Source of the DNA: Actinopolymorpha sp. NPDC004070
GTDB lineage: Bacteria > Actinomycetota > Actinomycetes > Propionibacteriales > Actinopolymorphaceae
Assembly (NCBI RefSeq): GCF_040610475.1
Contig: NZ_JBEXMJ010000007.1
Span: forward strand, 124,001-188,000
DNA length: 64,000 nt
Direction: 5' to 3'
Below the pieces are notes generated by a model. That model had not been told where the DNA came from and made no database searches. It worked only from the letters and a program-made list of their open reading frames with translations. A program made the translations under genes and the position numbers. This document shows, in pieces, positions 53,525 to 63,775 of the stretch (position 1 is the stretch's first letter; the number at the start of each line of letters is the position of its first letter).

Positions 53525-55483
53525 ATGCCCGAGCTCGACCGCCGCGGTTTCATCGGAGGACTGGGCGGCCTCGCCGCCGGTGCGTCGGCGCTGGCGGCCG
53601 CGCGGCCGGCGCCTGCCGAAGCGGCCACCGAGCCGATCTTCCACTACGACCTGACGCACCTGTACGCCCTCGACCTGGCCGACCCGGCACAGGCGGCCCG
53701 GGCCCACGACGAACTCCATTTCGTCTCCACCCTGCAGGGCATCGTCAACCGCGACTTTCCCCGGCTCTACGTTCACTTCGTCGACCACAGCGAGCTCGGC
53801 AGCATCGACATCGACGACTACTGGCTCGCCGTGCTGCGCCGGGACGGCGGGCTGCTCGCCGGCCGCCCGCTTCGCCACCTCGACAGCCTCGAGGAGCTGG
53901 TCAGGACCTTCCGCCGCGCACTCCGGGGCGCCGTGGTGTGGGACCCGAACGTCCCGGCCACCTCCAACGTCGCGTCGACGGTGGCCGGTGCCCGTGACCT
54001 GGTGGCCGTTCGGTACGACCCCTCGCCGGACTCGCTGCACACCCGCTACGTCGGCGGTCCCGGAAGCCGGAACACCGCCGAGAACACCGCGTCCGACGGG
54101 CGGTTGCCGGCCGTCGTACGACTGGTGCGCGACGACGGGAGCCCGTTGTTCACCGGTCGTGGGGAGATCTCCGGCACCCGGCGCAGGTCGACGGGCAGCG
54201 CCAAGTGCGACGCCTACGTCTGGGCGATCGAGCACTACCTCCGCACGGGACGGTCCGCACCGGACCTCGGCTACTACCTCGACGGCTACTGGCTACGCCG
54301 CCCCCTGGGCAAGCTGCAGCAGGCGCTGCTCACCAACCACGATTACCTGGTCAGCCGGCGCGGGTTCTTCTTCGACCTGCTGCCCTGGGACGACGAGACT
54401 CCGGTCGACGACCCGGACCAGCCCGTCGGCACCGACCAGGCCACCCTGGAGGAGATCCTCCGGGTCGCCTACGAGCGGGCCCGGGGCGCGATGGTCCCGG
54501 TGCACGGGTTCGTCCCGTGGGGCTACAAGTACACGACGGTCGACCCGGCAGGTGGGCACCACGACCCGGTGGCGACGGAATGGAGGTTCGTGCACGTCGC
54601 GTCGGCGTACAACGCCTACCTCGACGCCGACGCGGAGAACCTCGACGCGATGGCCAACGCCTCGGTGTTCCGGCACGCGCCGCTGCGGGCGGCGTACCCG
54701 CAACGTCCTCGCCCGACCACCGCCGACCTGCGCGCCCGCGGCTTCGTCGACGCCTCGGGCGCGGTCGTCCCGCGCCGCTACGTGATGTTCTACGTCGGCG
54801 ACTACGACTCCGCGGCCTGGCTGTACCAGGTCATGCCCTACGTCTGGGACGACGCCGCCCGCGGCGAGGTCCCGCTCAACTGGGCGTTCAACCCCAACCT
54901 CGCCGAGCGGATGCCGGTGGCGCTGGACCTCGCCCGGCGGACGGCGACCTCGGCAGACACCTTCGTGGCCGGCGACAGCGGCGCCGGCTACCTCAACCCC
55001 GGCATGCTGGCCGAGCCACGTGAGTTCTCCGGCCTGCCGTCGGGGGTCGAGGCGTGGAGGCGGCACTGCCGGCCCCGCTACGCCCGCTGGGATCTCACCG
55101 TCACCGGGTTCGTCATCGACGGCTACGCGCCGGGCATGGACGCCGAGACCAGGGCGGCGTACGCGGACTTCTCACCCGGCGGGTTCGCCGCGCAGAAGAT
55201 CGAACCCATGGGGCTGGTCGGCACCACCCCGTTCGTCCGGATGGGGCCCGACCTTCCGCGCGCCGACCCGTCGACCGCCGCCCGGACGCTGGAGGACGCG
55301 CTCGGCGGCGACCTGGCCGGGCCGCCCGCGGGGCCTCGGTTCCTCAGCGTGCGCACCATCCTGGAAAGCCCGTCGTGGCACCGCGACGTGGTGGACACGG
55401 TGCACGCACAGGCACCGGATGCCGCGGTGGAGTTCGTCGACGCGCACACGTTCTACGCGCTGGTTCGCCACCACCTCGGCTGA
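53525..55483 (+). CDS. GxGYxYP-family exported protein (putative glycoside hydrolase)
   Basis: A 652-residue protein with a twin-arginine signal (DRRGFIGGLGGLAAG, cleavage near AEAATEP). It matches the GxGYxYP family, thought to act on glycans; the naming motif is seen as GAGYLNP, with Asn for the second Tyr. Other conserved pieces are VPVHGFVPWGYKY and MFYVGDYDSAAWLYQ. Activity has not been shown for close relatives as far as I know. ATG 53525 follows GGGGAGGAC. It converges on the DUF4439 gene with 19 bases between. Confidence 0.78.
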   Translation: MPELDRRGFIGGLGGLAAGASALAAARPAPAEAATEPIFHYDLTHLYALDLADPAQAARAHDELHFVSTLQGIVNRDFPRLYVHFVDHSELGSIDIDDYWLAVLRRDGGLLAGRPLRHLDSLEELVRTFRRALRGAVVWDPNVPATSNVASTVAGARDLVAVRYDPSPDSLHTRYVGGPGSRNTAENTASDGRLPAVVRLVRDDGSPLFTGRGEISGTRRRSTGSAKCDAYVWAIEHYLRTGRSAPDLGYYLDGYWLRRPLGKLQQALLTNHDYLVSRRGFFFDLLPWDDETPVDDPDQPVGTDQATLEEILRVAYERARGAMVPVHGFVPWGYKYTTVDPAGGHHDPVATEWRFVHVASAYNAYLDADAENLDAMANASVFRHAPLRAAYPQRPRPTTADLRARGFVDASGAVVPRRYVMFYVGDYDSAAWLYQVMPYVWDDAARGEVPLNWAFNPNLAERMPVALDLARRTATSADTFVAGDSGAGYLNPGMLAEPREFSGLPSGVEAWRRHCRPRYARWDLTVTGFVIDGYAPGMDAETRAAYADFSPGGFAAQKIEPMGLVGTTPFVRMGPDLPRADPSTAARTLEDALGGDLAGPPAGPRFLSVRTILESPSWHRDVVDTVHAQAPDAAVEFVDAHTFYALVRHHLG

Positions 55484-55502
55484 GCACCGGGCGACCGTGC
55501 GC

Positions 55503-55985
55503 TCAGCGGGCGCTCCGGGCACCGGAGACGTGGTGGGACCCGGACGGTGAGGGCGCCGCGCCGGGCGGGTGGGCGACGCCGGGGAAGGCCACCGGGTCCG
55601 CGCCCCAGTCCAGGCGCCGTCGGGCGCAGTCCACCAGCAGGTCGGTGCCCAGAGTGCGCACGCTCGAACTCGTCGCCGCGGCCACCAGGTCGGCGAACAC
55701 CCCGGCACATCCGTCCTCGAGGTACGCCGCGAGCCGCCGCGCACTGCTGCCACCGGTCACCTGGAACGGCAGCCGGTAGCCCGCGTCCGCCGCGACCGGG
55801 GTCTCGTGACGCGAGCGGAGCAGTGCGCGCAGGCGTTCCCGCAGCTCGCGGTACAACTCGATCGAGCTCTCGCCCCGGCTCCGGTCGTCCGAGCGCAGTT
55901 GGGGTGTCAGCACCTGGTAACCCCAGATCGCGGCGTGCACACCGGCCAGCGCCTCCTGCAGGCCGGCGACCTCGCGGTCACTCAT
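55503..55985 (-). CDS. DUF4439 ferritin-like domain protein
   Basis: A 160-residue helical protein (DUF4439) starting EVAGLQEALAGVHAAIWGYQV. The ferritin-like glutamate and histidine positions are only partly kept, so metal binding is uncertain. A Pro/Ser-rich tail follows residue 130. A gene of this kind is usual upstream of rimP in actinobacteria, together with the lipoprotein next to it. Confidence 0.8.
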   Translation of the reverse strand: MSDREVAGLQEALAGVHAAIWGYQVLTPQLRSDDRSRGESSIELYRELRERLRALLRSRHETPVAADAGYRLPFQVTGGSSARRLAAYLEDGCAGVFADLVAAATSSSVRTLGTDLLVDCARRRLDWGADPVAFPGVAHPPGAAPSPSGSHHVSGARSAR

Positions 55986-56024
55986 CGGTCAGCCTCCCCC
56001 GTGGCGGCTTCGAATATCGAACAT

Positions 56025-56642
56025 CTAGGACGTCTCCGTGCCCAGCGTCAGCACGTGCGTGGACTCGCAGGCGCCGATCGAGGCCAGGATCCGGGCGTGT
56101 TCGGGATCGCGTACGACCCGGACGTTGGTCCGGCGCGCGGCGGTGGCGGCCTTCTCCAGCCCGAGCAGGTCGGCAACCGTATCCGCGCCCGCGTCGGGAA
56201 CGACCGTGGAGCTCGGCCCCGGGCTCGCGGTCCGGCCGGGCGTGGGGGAGGGACTGGCCGTCGACCCACCGGCTCGCCGGGTCAGCGCGGTGAGCGCCGC
56301 GAGGTGCTGCTCGTGGCGCCGGACGTACGCCGACAGCTTCCCGCGCAGGTCAGGATTCCCGGCCATGGTCGCGGCGTAGGCGGCCAGCAGTGCCCGCTCC
56401 TCGGTCAGCGCCGAGGTGAGCACCGGAAGGTCCGGGTCGGGCGTCGGCGTGGCCGCCGAGCCGCGCCGGCCACCTTTGGTCGCTCCGGGGCCGGAGGTGC
56501 AGGCCGAGAGGAAGCTGCCGGTCAGGCCGAGCAGGCCGGCTCCCAGGGTCGTCCGCAGCACTCCACGCCGGGTCGGCGGCACCTCGTCGGACGCCGGGGA
56601 CGCCGGGGACGCCGGGAACGGAGCGTTGGTGGGCGCGTTCAC
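56025..56642 (-). CDS. Tat-type lipoprotein upstream of rimP
   Basis: A 205-residue protein with a twin-arginine motif (TRRGVLRTTLG) and lipobox LSAC near residue 48, hence probably a Tat-exported lipoprotein. The mature part has two helices (ERALLAAYAATMAGN, and LSAYVRRHEQHLAALTAL) and a Ser/Thr/Pro-rich linker. GTG 56642 lies seven bases after TAACGT, suggesting a leaderless message. It probably works with the DUF4439 protein 39 bases downstream. Confidence 0.78.
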   Translation of the reverse strand: MNAPTNAPFPASPASPASDEVPPTRRGVLRTTLGAGLLGLTGSFLSACTSGPGATKGGRRGSAATPTPDPDLPVLTSALTEERALLAAYAATMAGNPDLRGKLSAYVRRHEQHLAALTALTRRAGGSTASPSPTPGRTASPGPSSTVVPDAGADTVADLLGLEKAATAARRTNVRVVRDPEHARILASIGACESTHVLTLGTETS

Positions 56643-56649
56643 GACCGTG

Positions 56650-56655
56650 ACGTTA
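56650..56655 (-). promoter_or_regulatory. Leaderless -10 (TAACGT) of the lipoprotein gene
   Basis: On the minus strand GGGTAACGT is followed by seven bases and the GTG at 56642. It is the third copy of the GGTAACGT arrangement in the window. Confidence 0.55.
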
Positions 56656-56774
56656 CCCGAGCGATTTCGGGCCTCGGCACGTTACGTCCCGCTTCTGGGT
56701 CCTGGGGAATTCCTGGCTCGCAGGTGCCCGCCGGGACGAAGATCGAACCGCACCCGGACACGGCGTGGCGCCGT

Positions 56775-56804
56775 TTGAAGGGCAATTCCGGGGACGGGTA
56801 CGCT
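56775..56804 (+). promoter_or_regulatory. Candidate promoter of the rimP-nusA operon
   Basis: TTGAAG (56775-56780) and TACGCT (56799-56804) are spaced by 18 bases, a good match to the principal sigma consensus. The 365-base gap 56643-57007 has no gene apart from this and the divergent lipoprotein promoter, leaving a leader of about 200 bases before rimP. Confidence 0.55.
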
Positions 56805-57007
56805 GACCACGCCGAGGCCGGGTCGCGGTGACCACGAGCCACCCTGGCCGGCCCTCGGTTTCGCACCAGTTCGTACCGGCTTCGCGTCAGTCAGCGGGGC
56901 GGCCGGGCCGGCACCCAGGTGGTCGCGACGGCGCCGCTCACCGCGGCATCCGGCCCCCGGTCGGCGTCGCGTCCGCACCGTCCGCACAACTAGAGAGGGA
57001 GGCTCCC

Positions 57008-57610
57008 GTGGCAAGCGGCCCTGCTGCTCGTGACCAGGTGGCCGACCTCCTCGCGCCGGTGCTCGCCCAGTCCGGACTCGATCTGGAGTCCGTCGACCTC
57101 ACGCCGGCCGGCCGCCGTACCGTCCTGCGCATCGTGGTGGACGCCGACGGCGGCGTCACCCTCGACCAGCTGGCCGAGATCTCCCGCACCGTCGCGAAGC
57201 TGCTCGACGCCGGAGACGTGATGGGCGCCGGCTCCTACACCCTCGAGGTGACCTCGCGGGGCGTCGACCGCCCGCTCACCGAACCCCGCCACTGGCGCCG
57301 CAACGTCGGCCGGCTGGTCAAGGTGGTGCACGCCGACGGCAGCCAGCTGCTCGGACGGGTCACCGACGCCGGCGAGCAGAGCGCCGAGCTGGACGTCGAC
57401 GGGACGACCCACCGGGTCGACTTCGCCCGGGTGGCCAAGGCACGGGTGCAGGTCGAGTTCGCCAAGATGCCACCGGCCGACGACACCGACTCCGACGACA
57501 CCGACTCCGGCGACGAGCCGGACGACGACACGTACGACGATCACGACGCGGACGACTCAGACGGCGCACACACCACAGACGGCACGAACGGCACGGACAA
57601 GGAGGGATAG
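57008..57610 (+). CDS. rimP: Ribosome maturation factor RimP
   Basis: A 200-residue RimP, needed for 30S maturation. Key segments include [35 protein letters not shown] and the domain joint [20 protein letters not shown]. After residue 160 the tail is almost purely Asp/Thr/Gly. GTG 57008 follows GGGAGG by six bases. nusA starts four bases after its stop with its own AAGGAGG. Confidence 0.96.
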   Translation: MASGPAARDQVADLLAPVLAQSGLDLESVDLTPAGRRTVLRIVVDADGGVTLDQLAEISRTVAKLLDAGDVMGAGSYTLEVTSRGVDRPLTEPRHWRRNVGRLVKVVHADGSQLLGRVTDAGEQSAELDVDGTTHRVDFARVAKARVQVEFAKMPPADDTDSDDTDSGDEPDDDTYDDHDADDSDGAHTTDGTNGTDKEG

Positions 57611-57614
57611 GCCC

Positions 57615-58694
57615 ATGGACATCGACATGGCGGTCCTGCGCGCTCTGGAGCGCGAGAAGGACGTCCCTCTGGAGGCCGTCTGCGAGGCGATCGAGCAGGC
57701 CCTGCTGATCGCCTACCAGCGGACCGAGGGAGCTCAGCAGCGCGCCCGGGTCGAACTCGACCGCAAGAGCGGGCACGTGACGGTCTACGCCTCCGAGCTC
57801 GACGAAGAGGGCAAGCCGGCGCGGGAGTGGGACGACACCCCGACCGGCTTCGGCCGGATCGCCACGACAACGGCGAAACAGGTCATCCTGCAGCGGCTGC
57901 GCGATGCCGAGGAAGACCACATGTTCGGCGAGTTCGTCGGCAGGGAGGGCGACATCCTCTCCGGCGTGATCCAGCAGGGGAAGGACCCCCGGCTGGTGTA
58001 CGTCAACCTCGGCCGGGTGGAGGGCGTTCTTCCGCCGCAGGAGCAGGTGCCGGGCGAGCGGTACAACCACGGCGACCGGATCAAGTGCTTCGTGGTCGCG
58101 GTCCGCAAGGGCTTCCGCGGCCCGCAGATCACCCTGTCGCGCACCCACCCCAACCTCGTCCGGAAGCTGTTCGCGCTGGAGGTCCCCGAGATCGCCGACG
58201 GCACCGTCGAGATCAGCGGGATCGCCCGCGAGGCCGGGCACCGCACGAAGGTCGCGGTGCACTCGCGTAACCCGTCGGTCAACGCCAAGGGCGCGTGCAT
58301 CGGCCCCGTGGGTTCGCGCGTACGCAACGTCATGAACGAGCTGCACGGCGAGAAGATCGACATCGTCGACTGGTCGGAGGATCCGGCGGAGTACGTCAAG
58401 CAGGCCCTGTCGCCGGCGCGGGTGCGCAGCGTCGAGGTCGTCGACGCCGCCGCCCGGTCGGCTCGCGTGGTCGTACCCGACTACCAGCTCAGCCTCGCCA
58501 TCGGACGCGAGGGCCAGAACGCCCGGCTCGCCGCCAGGCTGACCGGGTGGCGGATCGACATCCGTTCCGACACCGCCGAGGCCGAGCCGGCGCCGGGCAC
58601 TGCCGCGGGCGGCGACTCCACCGAGCCCGCGAACCCGGCCGAGGCGGGCGCGGCCGGTGACCAGCAGGCCGCCCGGCAGGGTGACCAGCAGTAG
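57615..58694 (+). CDS. nusA: Transcription elongation/termination factor NusA
   Basis: A 359-residue NusA: an N-terminal RNA-polymerase-binding domain (about 1-125), an S1 domain (about 130-200, [13 protein letters not shown]) and two KH domains (about 205-345) with [18 protein letters not shown]. No C-terminal acidic repeats, normal for actinobacteria; the tail is Ala/Glu-rich. ATG 57615 after AAGGAGG. A hairpin and a new -10 element follow before ylxR. Confidence 0.97.
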   Translation: MDIDMAVLRALEREKDVPLEAVCEAIEQALLIAYQRTEGAQQRARVELDRKSGHVTVYASELDEEGKPAREWDDTPTGFGRIATTTAKQVILQRLRDAEEDHMFGEFVGREGDILSGVIQQGKDPRLVYVNLGRVEGVLPPQEQVPGERYNHGDRIKCFVVAVRKGFRGPQITLSRTHPNLVRKLFALEVPEIADGTVEISGIAREAGHRTKVAVHSRNPSVNAKGACIGPVGSRVRNVMNELHGEKIDIVDWSEDPAEYVKQALSPARVRSVEVVDAAARSARVVVPDYQLSLAIGREGQNARLAARLTGWRIDIRSDTAEAEPAPGTAAGGDSTEPANPAEAGAAGDQQAARQGDQQ

Positions 58695-58753
58695 GTAGAC
58701 TTGTACGGAACACCGGCCGGCATCGGGGACCGGCACCGGACCGACGGCACCAC

Positions 58754-58770
58754 ACCGGTCCGAGACCGGT
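58754..58770 (+). terminator. Hairpin between nusA and ylxR
   Basis: ACCGGTC (58754-58760), CGA loop, GACCGGT (58764-58770). No T-run. It is a possible weak terminator or processing site ahead of the ylxR promoter. Confidence 0.4.
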
Positions 58771-58873
58771 CCGACCCGCCCTGACCAGGCGAATCCGGCT
58801 GATCCGGCCGGAATCGGACCCACCTCCGATCCGGATGAAGAGATCCAGCGCCCGCCGAGCCCGGCGGTCTGGG

Positions 58874-58879
58874 TACACT
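58874..58879 (+). promoter_or_regulatory. Leaderless -10 (TACACT) of ylxR
   Basis: GGGTACACT is followed by eight bases and GTG 58888, with no Shine-Dalgarno. It suggests an internal start for ylxR-infB. Confidence 0.55.
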
Positions 58880-58887
58880 CTCACGAG

Positions 58888-59301
58888 GTGGGTCGTACGG
58901 GTCTGGAACCAAACACGCGTCCGCACGTGGTGCGCACGTGTGTGGGGTGTCGGCAACGTACGGCAAAGTCTGACCTGCTCCGGGTCGTCCTCGCACGTGA
59001 CGAGACCGCCATGCGGTTGGTCGCGGACGTCTCCGGCCACGCGCCGGGTCGTGGGGCGCATCTGCATCCCACGAGAGAATGCCTCGGACTCGCCGAACGC
59101 CGAAGAGCGTTCGCGCGCGCCCTGCGTGCGCGGGCCCCGATCGACGTCGGCCCGCTCCGACGTCACGTCGAGCAGCAGGATCCAGTCGACACCGGCCAGG
59201 CGGATGCCGCCGATCTGGCCAGCAACGCACCGAACACCGGCGACGCCCAGCGCGACCAGGGGCGCCGCCCAGGCAAAGAAAGTGGGTCGAGCGGCTCATG
59301 A
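58888..59301 (+). CDS. ylxR: YlxR (DUF448) RNA-binding protein
   Basis: A 137-residue YlxR-family protein. The family core is RTCVGCRQRTAKSDLLRVV, followed by the GRGAHLHP turn and a helical end. YlxR binds nucleic acid and has been linked to RNase P regulation in Bacillus; its role here is not shown. GTG 58888 is supported by the TACACT hexamer eight bases upstream. The last 45 residues are a polar unconserved tail. infB follows by 84 bases. Confidence 0.9.
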   Translation: MGRTGLEPNTRPHVVRTCVGCRQRTAKSDLLRVVLARDETAMRLVADVSGHAPGRGAHLHPTRECLGLAERRRAFARALRARAPIDVGPLRRHVEQQDPVDTGQADAADLASNAPNTGDAQRDQGRRPGKESGSSGS

Positions 59302-59385
59302 GCACTCGATGAGAACCGAGCAATGAGCACGCCTGGTTACTAGCGGCCTGGACCCACAAGGGGCCCGGGCCGGCAAAGGAGAGCA

Positions 59386-62300
59386 GTGGCAAAGGTCCGG
59401 GTCTACGAACTCGCCAAGGAGTTCGGCATCGAAAGCAAGGCCGTCATGGCCAGGCTTCAGGAGCTGGGTGAATTCGTTCGCTCCGCTTCGTCAACCGTCG
59501 AGGCACCCGTCGTTCGCAAGCTCAAGGAGTCCTTCGCGACCGAATCCGGTGGCAAGGCCGGCGGACGGGGATCGGCGCGCAAGTCCGCGAGCAAGCAGGC
59601 CGCACCGGCGTCGCCGGCGCAGGCCGCATCGGGCGCTTCGGCCCCGACGACACCCAAACCGACTCCGGTCCCCGGCGCGAAGCCCGCGCCGCCGCGACCG
59701 GCTCCGGCCAAGCCTTCCCCCGAGCCCGTCGAGGTGGTTCGCGAGGCTGCACCGGAGGTGACCGAGCGCCCGGCGGCCACGGCCCAGCCGAGCGCCCCGG
59801 CGCCGCAGGCGCCGCAACGGCCCACCCCCCAGCCGCAGGGTCCCCGTCCGGGGCCGCGGCCGGACGGCGGCCGTCCTTCCGACCGTCGCGAGCGTCCCGA
59901 ACGCCAGGAGCGCTTCGACCGTCCGGAACGCACCGACCGTCCCGAACGCACCGACCGTCCCGAGCGTCCGGCCGCGTCCGGCGCCCGTCCGGCACCTCCC
60001 GGTCAGCGCCCCACGCGCCAGCCCGGTCCGGGTGGCCCGGGTGGTCCCGGCGCCCCCGGTGGCCGTGGTGGTCAGGGCGGCGACTCCCGGCAGCGCCCGT
60101 CCGGCCCTCGTCAGGGTGGGGCTCCGCGTCCGGGCAACAACCCCTTCACCTCCACCCAGGGCATGCGCGGACCGCGGGATCGTGGCAGTCAGGGTGGTCC
60201 GGGTGGTCCCCGCCGTGACGGTGGCGGCTCCGGCCAGCAGGGCGGCGGCGTCCCCGGCGCTCCGCGACCCAACCCCGCGATGATGCCGACCCGGCCGGAA
60301 AGCTCCGGCGACCGTCCGGGTGGCCCCCGTCCGAACCCCGGCATGATGCCGTCGCGTCCGGCCGCCCGTTCGGGTGGTCCCGGTGGCCGCAGCGGTGGTC
60401 CCGGTGGTCCCGGTGGCCGCACCGGTGGTCCCGGTGGCCGTACCGGTGGTCCCGGTGGCCGTACCGGCGCGCCCGGTCGTGGCGGTCCCGGCGGCGGCGG
60501 TGGCCGTCCTGGCGGCGGTGGCGGTCGTCCCGGTGGTGGCGGTGGCGGTGCTCCCGCCGGCGCTCCTCCGCGCGGCGGCTTCGGCGGCCGTCCCGGTGGC
60601 GCGCGCGGTCGTGGCGGTACAGCCGGTGCCTTCGGGCGTCCGGGTGGACCGGTGCGCCGTGGCCGCAAGTCGAAGCGGCAGAAGCGCCAGGAGCTCGACA
60701 ACATGCAGGCGCCGTCCGTCGGCGGTGTGCGTGTTCCCCGCGGTGGCGGCCAGACGGTCCGGTTGCCGCGAGGCGCCAGCCTGACCGACTTCGCCGAGCG
60801 GATCGGTGCGGACGCGGCGTCGCTGGTCCAGGTGATGTTCCACCTGGGCGAGATGGTAACCGCCACGCAGTCGGTCAGCGACGAGACGCTGCAGCTGCTG
60901 GGTGCCGAGCTCGAGTACGACATCCAGGTGGTCTCGCCCGAGGACGAGGACCGCGAGCTGCTGGAGTCGTTCTCCATCGAGTTCGGTGAGGACGAGGGCG
61001 AGGACGCCGAGATCATCGCCCGGCCGCCGGTCGTTTCGGTGATGGGTCACGTCGACCACGGAAAGACCAAGCTGCTGGACGCGATCCGCAACGCCGACGT
61101 CGTAGCCGGCGAGGCGGGCGGCATCACCCAGCACATCGGTGCCTACCAGGTCGCCACCGAGGTGGACGGACAGGATCGCAAGATCACGTTCATCGACACC
61201 CCGGGCCACGAGGCGTTCACCGCCATGCGTGCCCGTGGTGCGCAGTCGACCGACATCGCGGTGCTCGTGGTGGCGGCCGACGACGGCGTGATGCCGCAGA
61301 CCGTCGAGGCGCTCAACCACGCCAAGGCGGCCAACCTGCCGATCGTGGTGGCGGTCAACAAGATCGACGTGCCCGACGCCGACCCGGCGAAGGTCCGCGG
61401 CCAGCTCACCGAGTACGGCCTGGTCCCCGAGGAGTACGGCGGCGACACGATGTTCGTCGACATCTCCGCACGGGCCCGGACCAACCTCGACGGGCTGCTC
61501 GAGGCGATCGTGCTCACCGCGGACGCCTCGCTGGACCTGCGGGCCAACCCCAACCAGGACGCGCAGGGTCTCGCGATCGAGGCGCACCTGGACAAGGGCC
61601 GCGGTCCGGTGGTGACCGTGCTGGTGCAGCGCGGCACGCTGCGGGTCGGCGACTCGATCATCGCGGGTCCGGCATACGGCCGGGTGCGCGCGATGCTCGA
61701 CGAGAACGGCCAGTCGGTGGACGAGGCTCCGCCCGCGCGGCCGGTGCTCGTACTCGGCCTGTCGGCCGTCCCCCGCGCCGGTGACACCTTCATGGTGGTC
61801 GCCGACGACCGGATGGCCCGGCAGATCGCGGAGAAGCGCGAGGCGCGCGAGCGCAACGCGTCGTTCGCACAGCGCACCAAGAGGGTCAGCCTCGACGACC
61901 TGTCGAAGCTGCTCGAGGAGCGCCAGTCGCTCAACCTCGTCATCAAGGGCGACGTGTCCGGGTCCGTGGAGGCCCTGGAGGACGCGCTCGCCAAGATCGA
62001 CGTGGGCGACGAGGTCGACCTTCGCATCCTGCACCGCGGTGTGGGTGCGGTCACCGAGAACGACGTCAACCTCGCGACGATCGACAACGCGATCATCATC
62101 GGCTTCAACGTCCGGGCCCAGGGCCGGTCGGTGGAGCGGTTGGCCGATCGCGAAGGCGTGGAGATCCGGTTCTACTCGGTGATCTACCAGGCCATCGACG
62201 AGGTGGAGGCGGCCCTGAAGGGCATGCTGAAGCCGGAGTACGAAGAGGCGCGACTCGGCACCGCGGAGGTGCGGGACGTGTTCCGTTCCAGCAAGTTCGG

Positions 62301-62541
62301 CACCATCGCCGGCTGTCTGGTCACCAGCGGGACCATCCGCCGCAACTCCAAGGCGCGGCTGCTCCGCGACGGCGCTGTCGTCGTGGAAAGCAGCGACATC
62401 GCGTCCCTGCGCCGGTTCAAGGACGACGCCACCGAGGTCCGCGAGGGTTACGAGTGCGGCCTCACCCTGCACAACTACAACGACGTGCGGGTCGGTGACG
62501 TGGTCGAGACGTACGAGATGCGGGAGAAGCCGCGCGGCTGA
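59386..62541 (+). CDS. infB: Translation initiation factor IF-2
   Basis: A 1051-residue IF-2, which brings initiator tRNA to the 30S subunit. The N-terminal IF2-N subdomain ([19 protein letters not shown]) is followed by about 360 residues of low complexity: Pro/Ala, then PERTDR repeats, then GGPGGR-type runs (about 210-420). The G domain starts near 550: GHVDHGKT (554-561), DTPGHEAF and NKID. C-terminal domains complete the protein. GTG 59386 follows AAGGAGAG. Long Gly-rich linkers are common in actinobacterial IF-2. Confidence 0.97.
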   Translation: MAKVRVYELAKEFGIESKAVMARLQELGEFVRSASSTVEAPVVRKLKESFATESGGKAGGRGSARKSASKQAAPASPAQAASGASAPTTPKPTPVPGAKPAPPRPAPAKPSPEPVEVVREAAPEVTERPAATAQPSAPAPQAPQRPTPQPQGPRPGPRPDGGRPSDRRERPERQERFDRPERTDRPERTDRPERPAASGARPAPPGQRPTRQPGPGGPGGPGAPGGRGGQGGDSRQRPSGPRQGGAPRPGNNPFTSTQGMRGPRDRGSQGGPGGPRRDGGGSGQQGGGVPGAPRPNPAMMPTRPESSGDRPGGPRPNPGMMPSRPAARSGGPGGRSGGPGGPGGRTGGPGGRTGGPGGRTGAPGRGGPGGGGGRPGGGGGRPGGGGGGAPAGAPPRGGFGGRPGGARGRGGTAGAFGRPGGPVRRGRKSKRQKRQELDNMQAPSVGGVRVPRGGGQTVRLPRGASLTDFAERIGADAASLVQVMFHLGEMVTATQSVSDETLQLLGAELEYDIQVVSPEDEDRELLESFSIEFGEDEGEDAEIIARPPVVSVMGHVDHGKTKLLDAIRNADVVAGEAGGITQHIGAYQVATEVDGQDRKITFIDTPGHEAFTAMRARGAQSTDIAVLVVAADDGVMPQTVEALNHAKAANLPIVVAVNKIDVPDADPAKVRGQLTEYGLVPEEYGGDTMFVDISARARTNLDGLLEAIVLTADASLDLRANPNQDAQGLAIEAHLDKGRGPVVTVLVQRGTLRVGDSIIAGPAYGRVRAMLDENGQSVDEAPPARPVLVLGLSAVPRAGDTFMVVADDRMARQIAEKREARERNASFAQRTKRVSLDDLSKLLEERQSLNLVIKGDVSGSVEALEDALAKIDVGDEVDLRILHRGVGAVTENDVNLATIDNAIIIGFNVRAQGRSVERLADREGVEIRFYSVIYQAIDEVEAALKGMLKPEYEEARLGTAEVRDVFRSSKFGTIAGCLVTSGTIRRNSKARLLRDGAVVVESSDIASLRRFKDDATEVREGYECGLTLHNYNDVRVGDVVETYEMREKPRG

Positions 62542-62555
62542 CCCCGGCCACCTGT

Positions 62556-62602
62556 CGGCCGACCTCGTGAACCCAGGTCGGCCGGCCGGTCGGGACCGAC
62601 CG
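62556..62602 (+). terminator. Two hairpins after infB
   Basis: CGGCCGACCT (62556-62565) pairs with AGGTCGGCCG (62575-62584) around a nine-base loop. CGGTCGG (62587-62593) and CCGACCG (62596-62602) follow. No T-tract. The remaining gap to 62823 shows no gene. Confidence 0.6.
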
Positions 62603-62823
62603 TTGGACGAAGCCCCGGAGCGCTTCCGGAGAGGACCGAACAGCACGCCTGTGCGGACCCTCGCCGGGGAGCTTCGGGGCTTCGTCTCGGTCCGGGCGAC
62701 CCGGTCGCCACGGGGTCGGCGCGGGAGTGGTTGGCTGTGTGCTGCGGGCCCGATGGCGGTGACGCCGGCAGGCCCGGACCGGTAGCAGCCGTCGATGTCG
62801 TACCCGCCGGAGGACGCGAGCCG

Positions 62824-63120
62824 ATGTTCACCGGAACGCTCTGCGCCGACCTGCGCCTCGGCGACGTGCGGTCGCTGAAGGACAAGCGTTCGGTGCTCCG
62901 GCCGATCGTGGCGGAGATCGCGCGCCGCCATGCCGTGTCCGTCGCCGAGACAGGGCACCATGACCTCTACCGTCGGGCGGAGATCGGTGTTGCCGTGGTG
63001 AGTGGTGAGAGTGCGCACTGCCGCGACGTCCTGGACGCGGTGGAGCGGCTGATCGCCGAGCGCCCGGAGGTGGAGTTGTTGCAGGTACGCCGGCAGCTGT
63101 TCTCCGAGGAGGACGAGTAG
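62824..63120 (+). CDS. DUF503/YlxP family protein
   Basis: A 98-residue DUF503 protein (FTGTLCADLRLGDVRSLKDKRSVLRPIV, then AETGHHDLYRRAEIGVAVVS). It is normally found between infB and rbfA; in Bacillus the homologue YlxP is small and of unclear role. ATG 62824 follows GGAGGA. Confidence 0.92.
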   Translation: MFTGTLCADLRLGDVRSLKDKRSVLRPIVAEIARRHAVSVAETGHHDLYRRAEIGVAVVSGESAHCRDVLDAVERLIAERPEVELLQVRRQLFSEEDE

Positions 63121-63166
63121 GACCAGCAGGACCAGTGCGACCAGCAGGACCGAGCAGGACCAGTGG
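63121..63166 (+). repeat. 9-bp repeat array after DUF503
   Basis: Five imperfect units GACCAGCAG, GACCAGTGC, GACCAGCAG, GACCGAGCAG (10 bases) and GACCAGTGG directly follow the stop codon. Confidence 0.8.
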
Positions 63167-63249
63167 GACAGTGAGCGGCGCGAAGCACGCGAACCCGGAC
63201 CGGTGGGGACGACCCCGGCCGGACCGCGTCGGCCGAGGAGAGGATGGCG

Positions 63250-63774
63250 ATGAACCAGACACGGGTGAACCAGCTCGCGGACCGGATCCAGGTGATCGTC
63301 GCGGAGATGCTGGAGCGCCGGGTGAAGGACCCCAGGCTCGGCTTCGTGACGGTCACCGAGGCCCGCCTGACCGGTGACCTGCGCGAAGCCACCGTGTTCT
63401 ACACCGTGCTCGGCGGCGACCAGGACCACGCCGGCACCGCCGTGGCGCTGGAGAGCGCGAAGGGCCTGATCCGCTCCGAGGTCGGCCGCCGGCTCGGGCT
63501 TCGGCACACGCCGAGCCTCGCCTTCGTCGCCGACGCCGTACCCGAGAACGCCAAGCACATCGAGGACCTGCTGCGCCGCGCCCGTGACTCCGACGCCGAG
63601 GTGGCCCGCCGGGCCGCCCAGGCGAGCCCGGCTGGCGAGGCCGACCCGTACCGCGTGCCCCGCACCGACGACGATCTCGACGACGAGGACGGCACCGACA
63701 GCACCGACACCACTGACGAGGCGGCCGGCTTCGCGGACGACCGGTCCGGCCCTGGCGGTCACGGCAGGAGCTGA
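63250..63774 (+). CDS. rbfA: 30S ribosome-binding factor RbfA
   Basis: A 174-residue RbfA with the KH-like domain ([37 protein letters not shown]), needed for 16S 5' maturation and cold growth. After residue 125 the tail is acidic and Thr-rich. ATG 63250 has GAGGAG at a proper distance; ATG 63244, two codons earlier, is too close to it. truB starts one base after its stop. Confidence 0.94.
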   Translation: MNQTRVNQLADRIQVIVAEMLERRVKDPRLGFVTVTEARLTGDLREATVFYTVLGGDQDHAGTAVALESAKGLIRSEVGRRLGLRHTPSLAFVADAVPENAKHIEDLLRRARDSDAEVARRAAQASPAGEADPYRVPRTDDDLDDEDGTDSTDTTDEAAGFADDRSGPGGHGRS

Positions 63775-63775
63775 C

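Noticed and set aside
60010..60660. Possible CRISPR or satellite in the repetitive stretch of infB
   Set aside because: Repeats are irregular Gly-Gly-Pro codons in frame with IF-2; there are no unique spacers of constant length.
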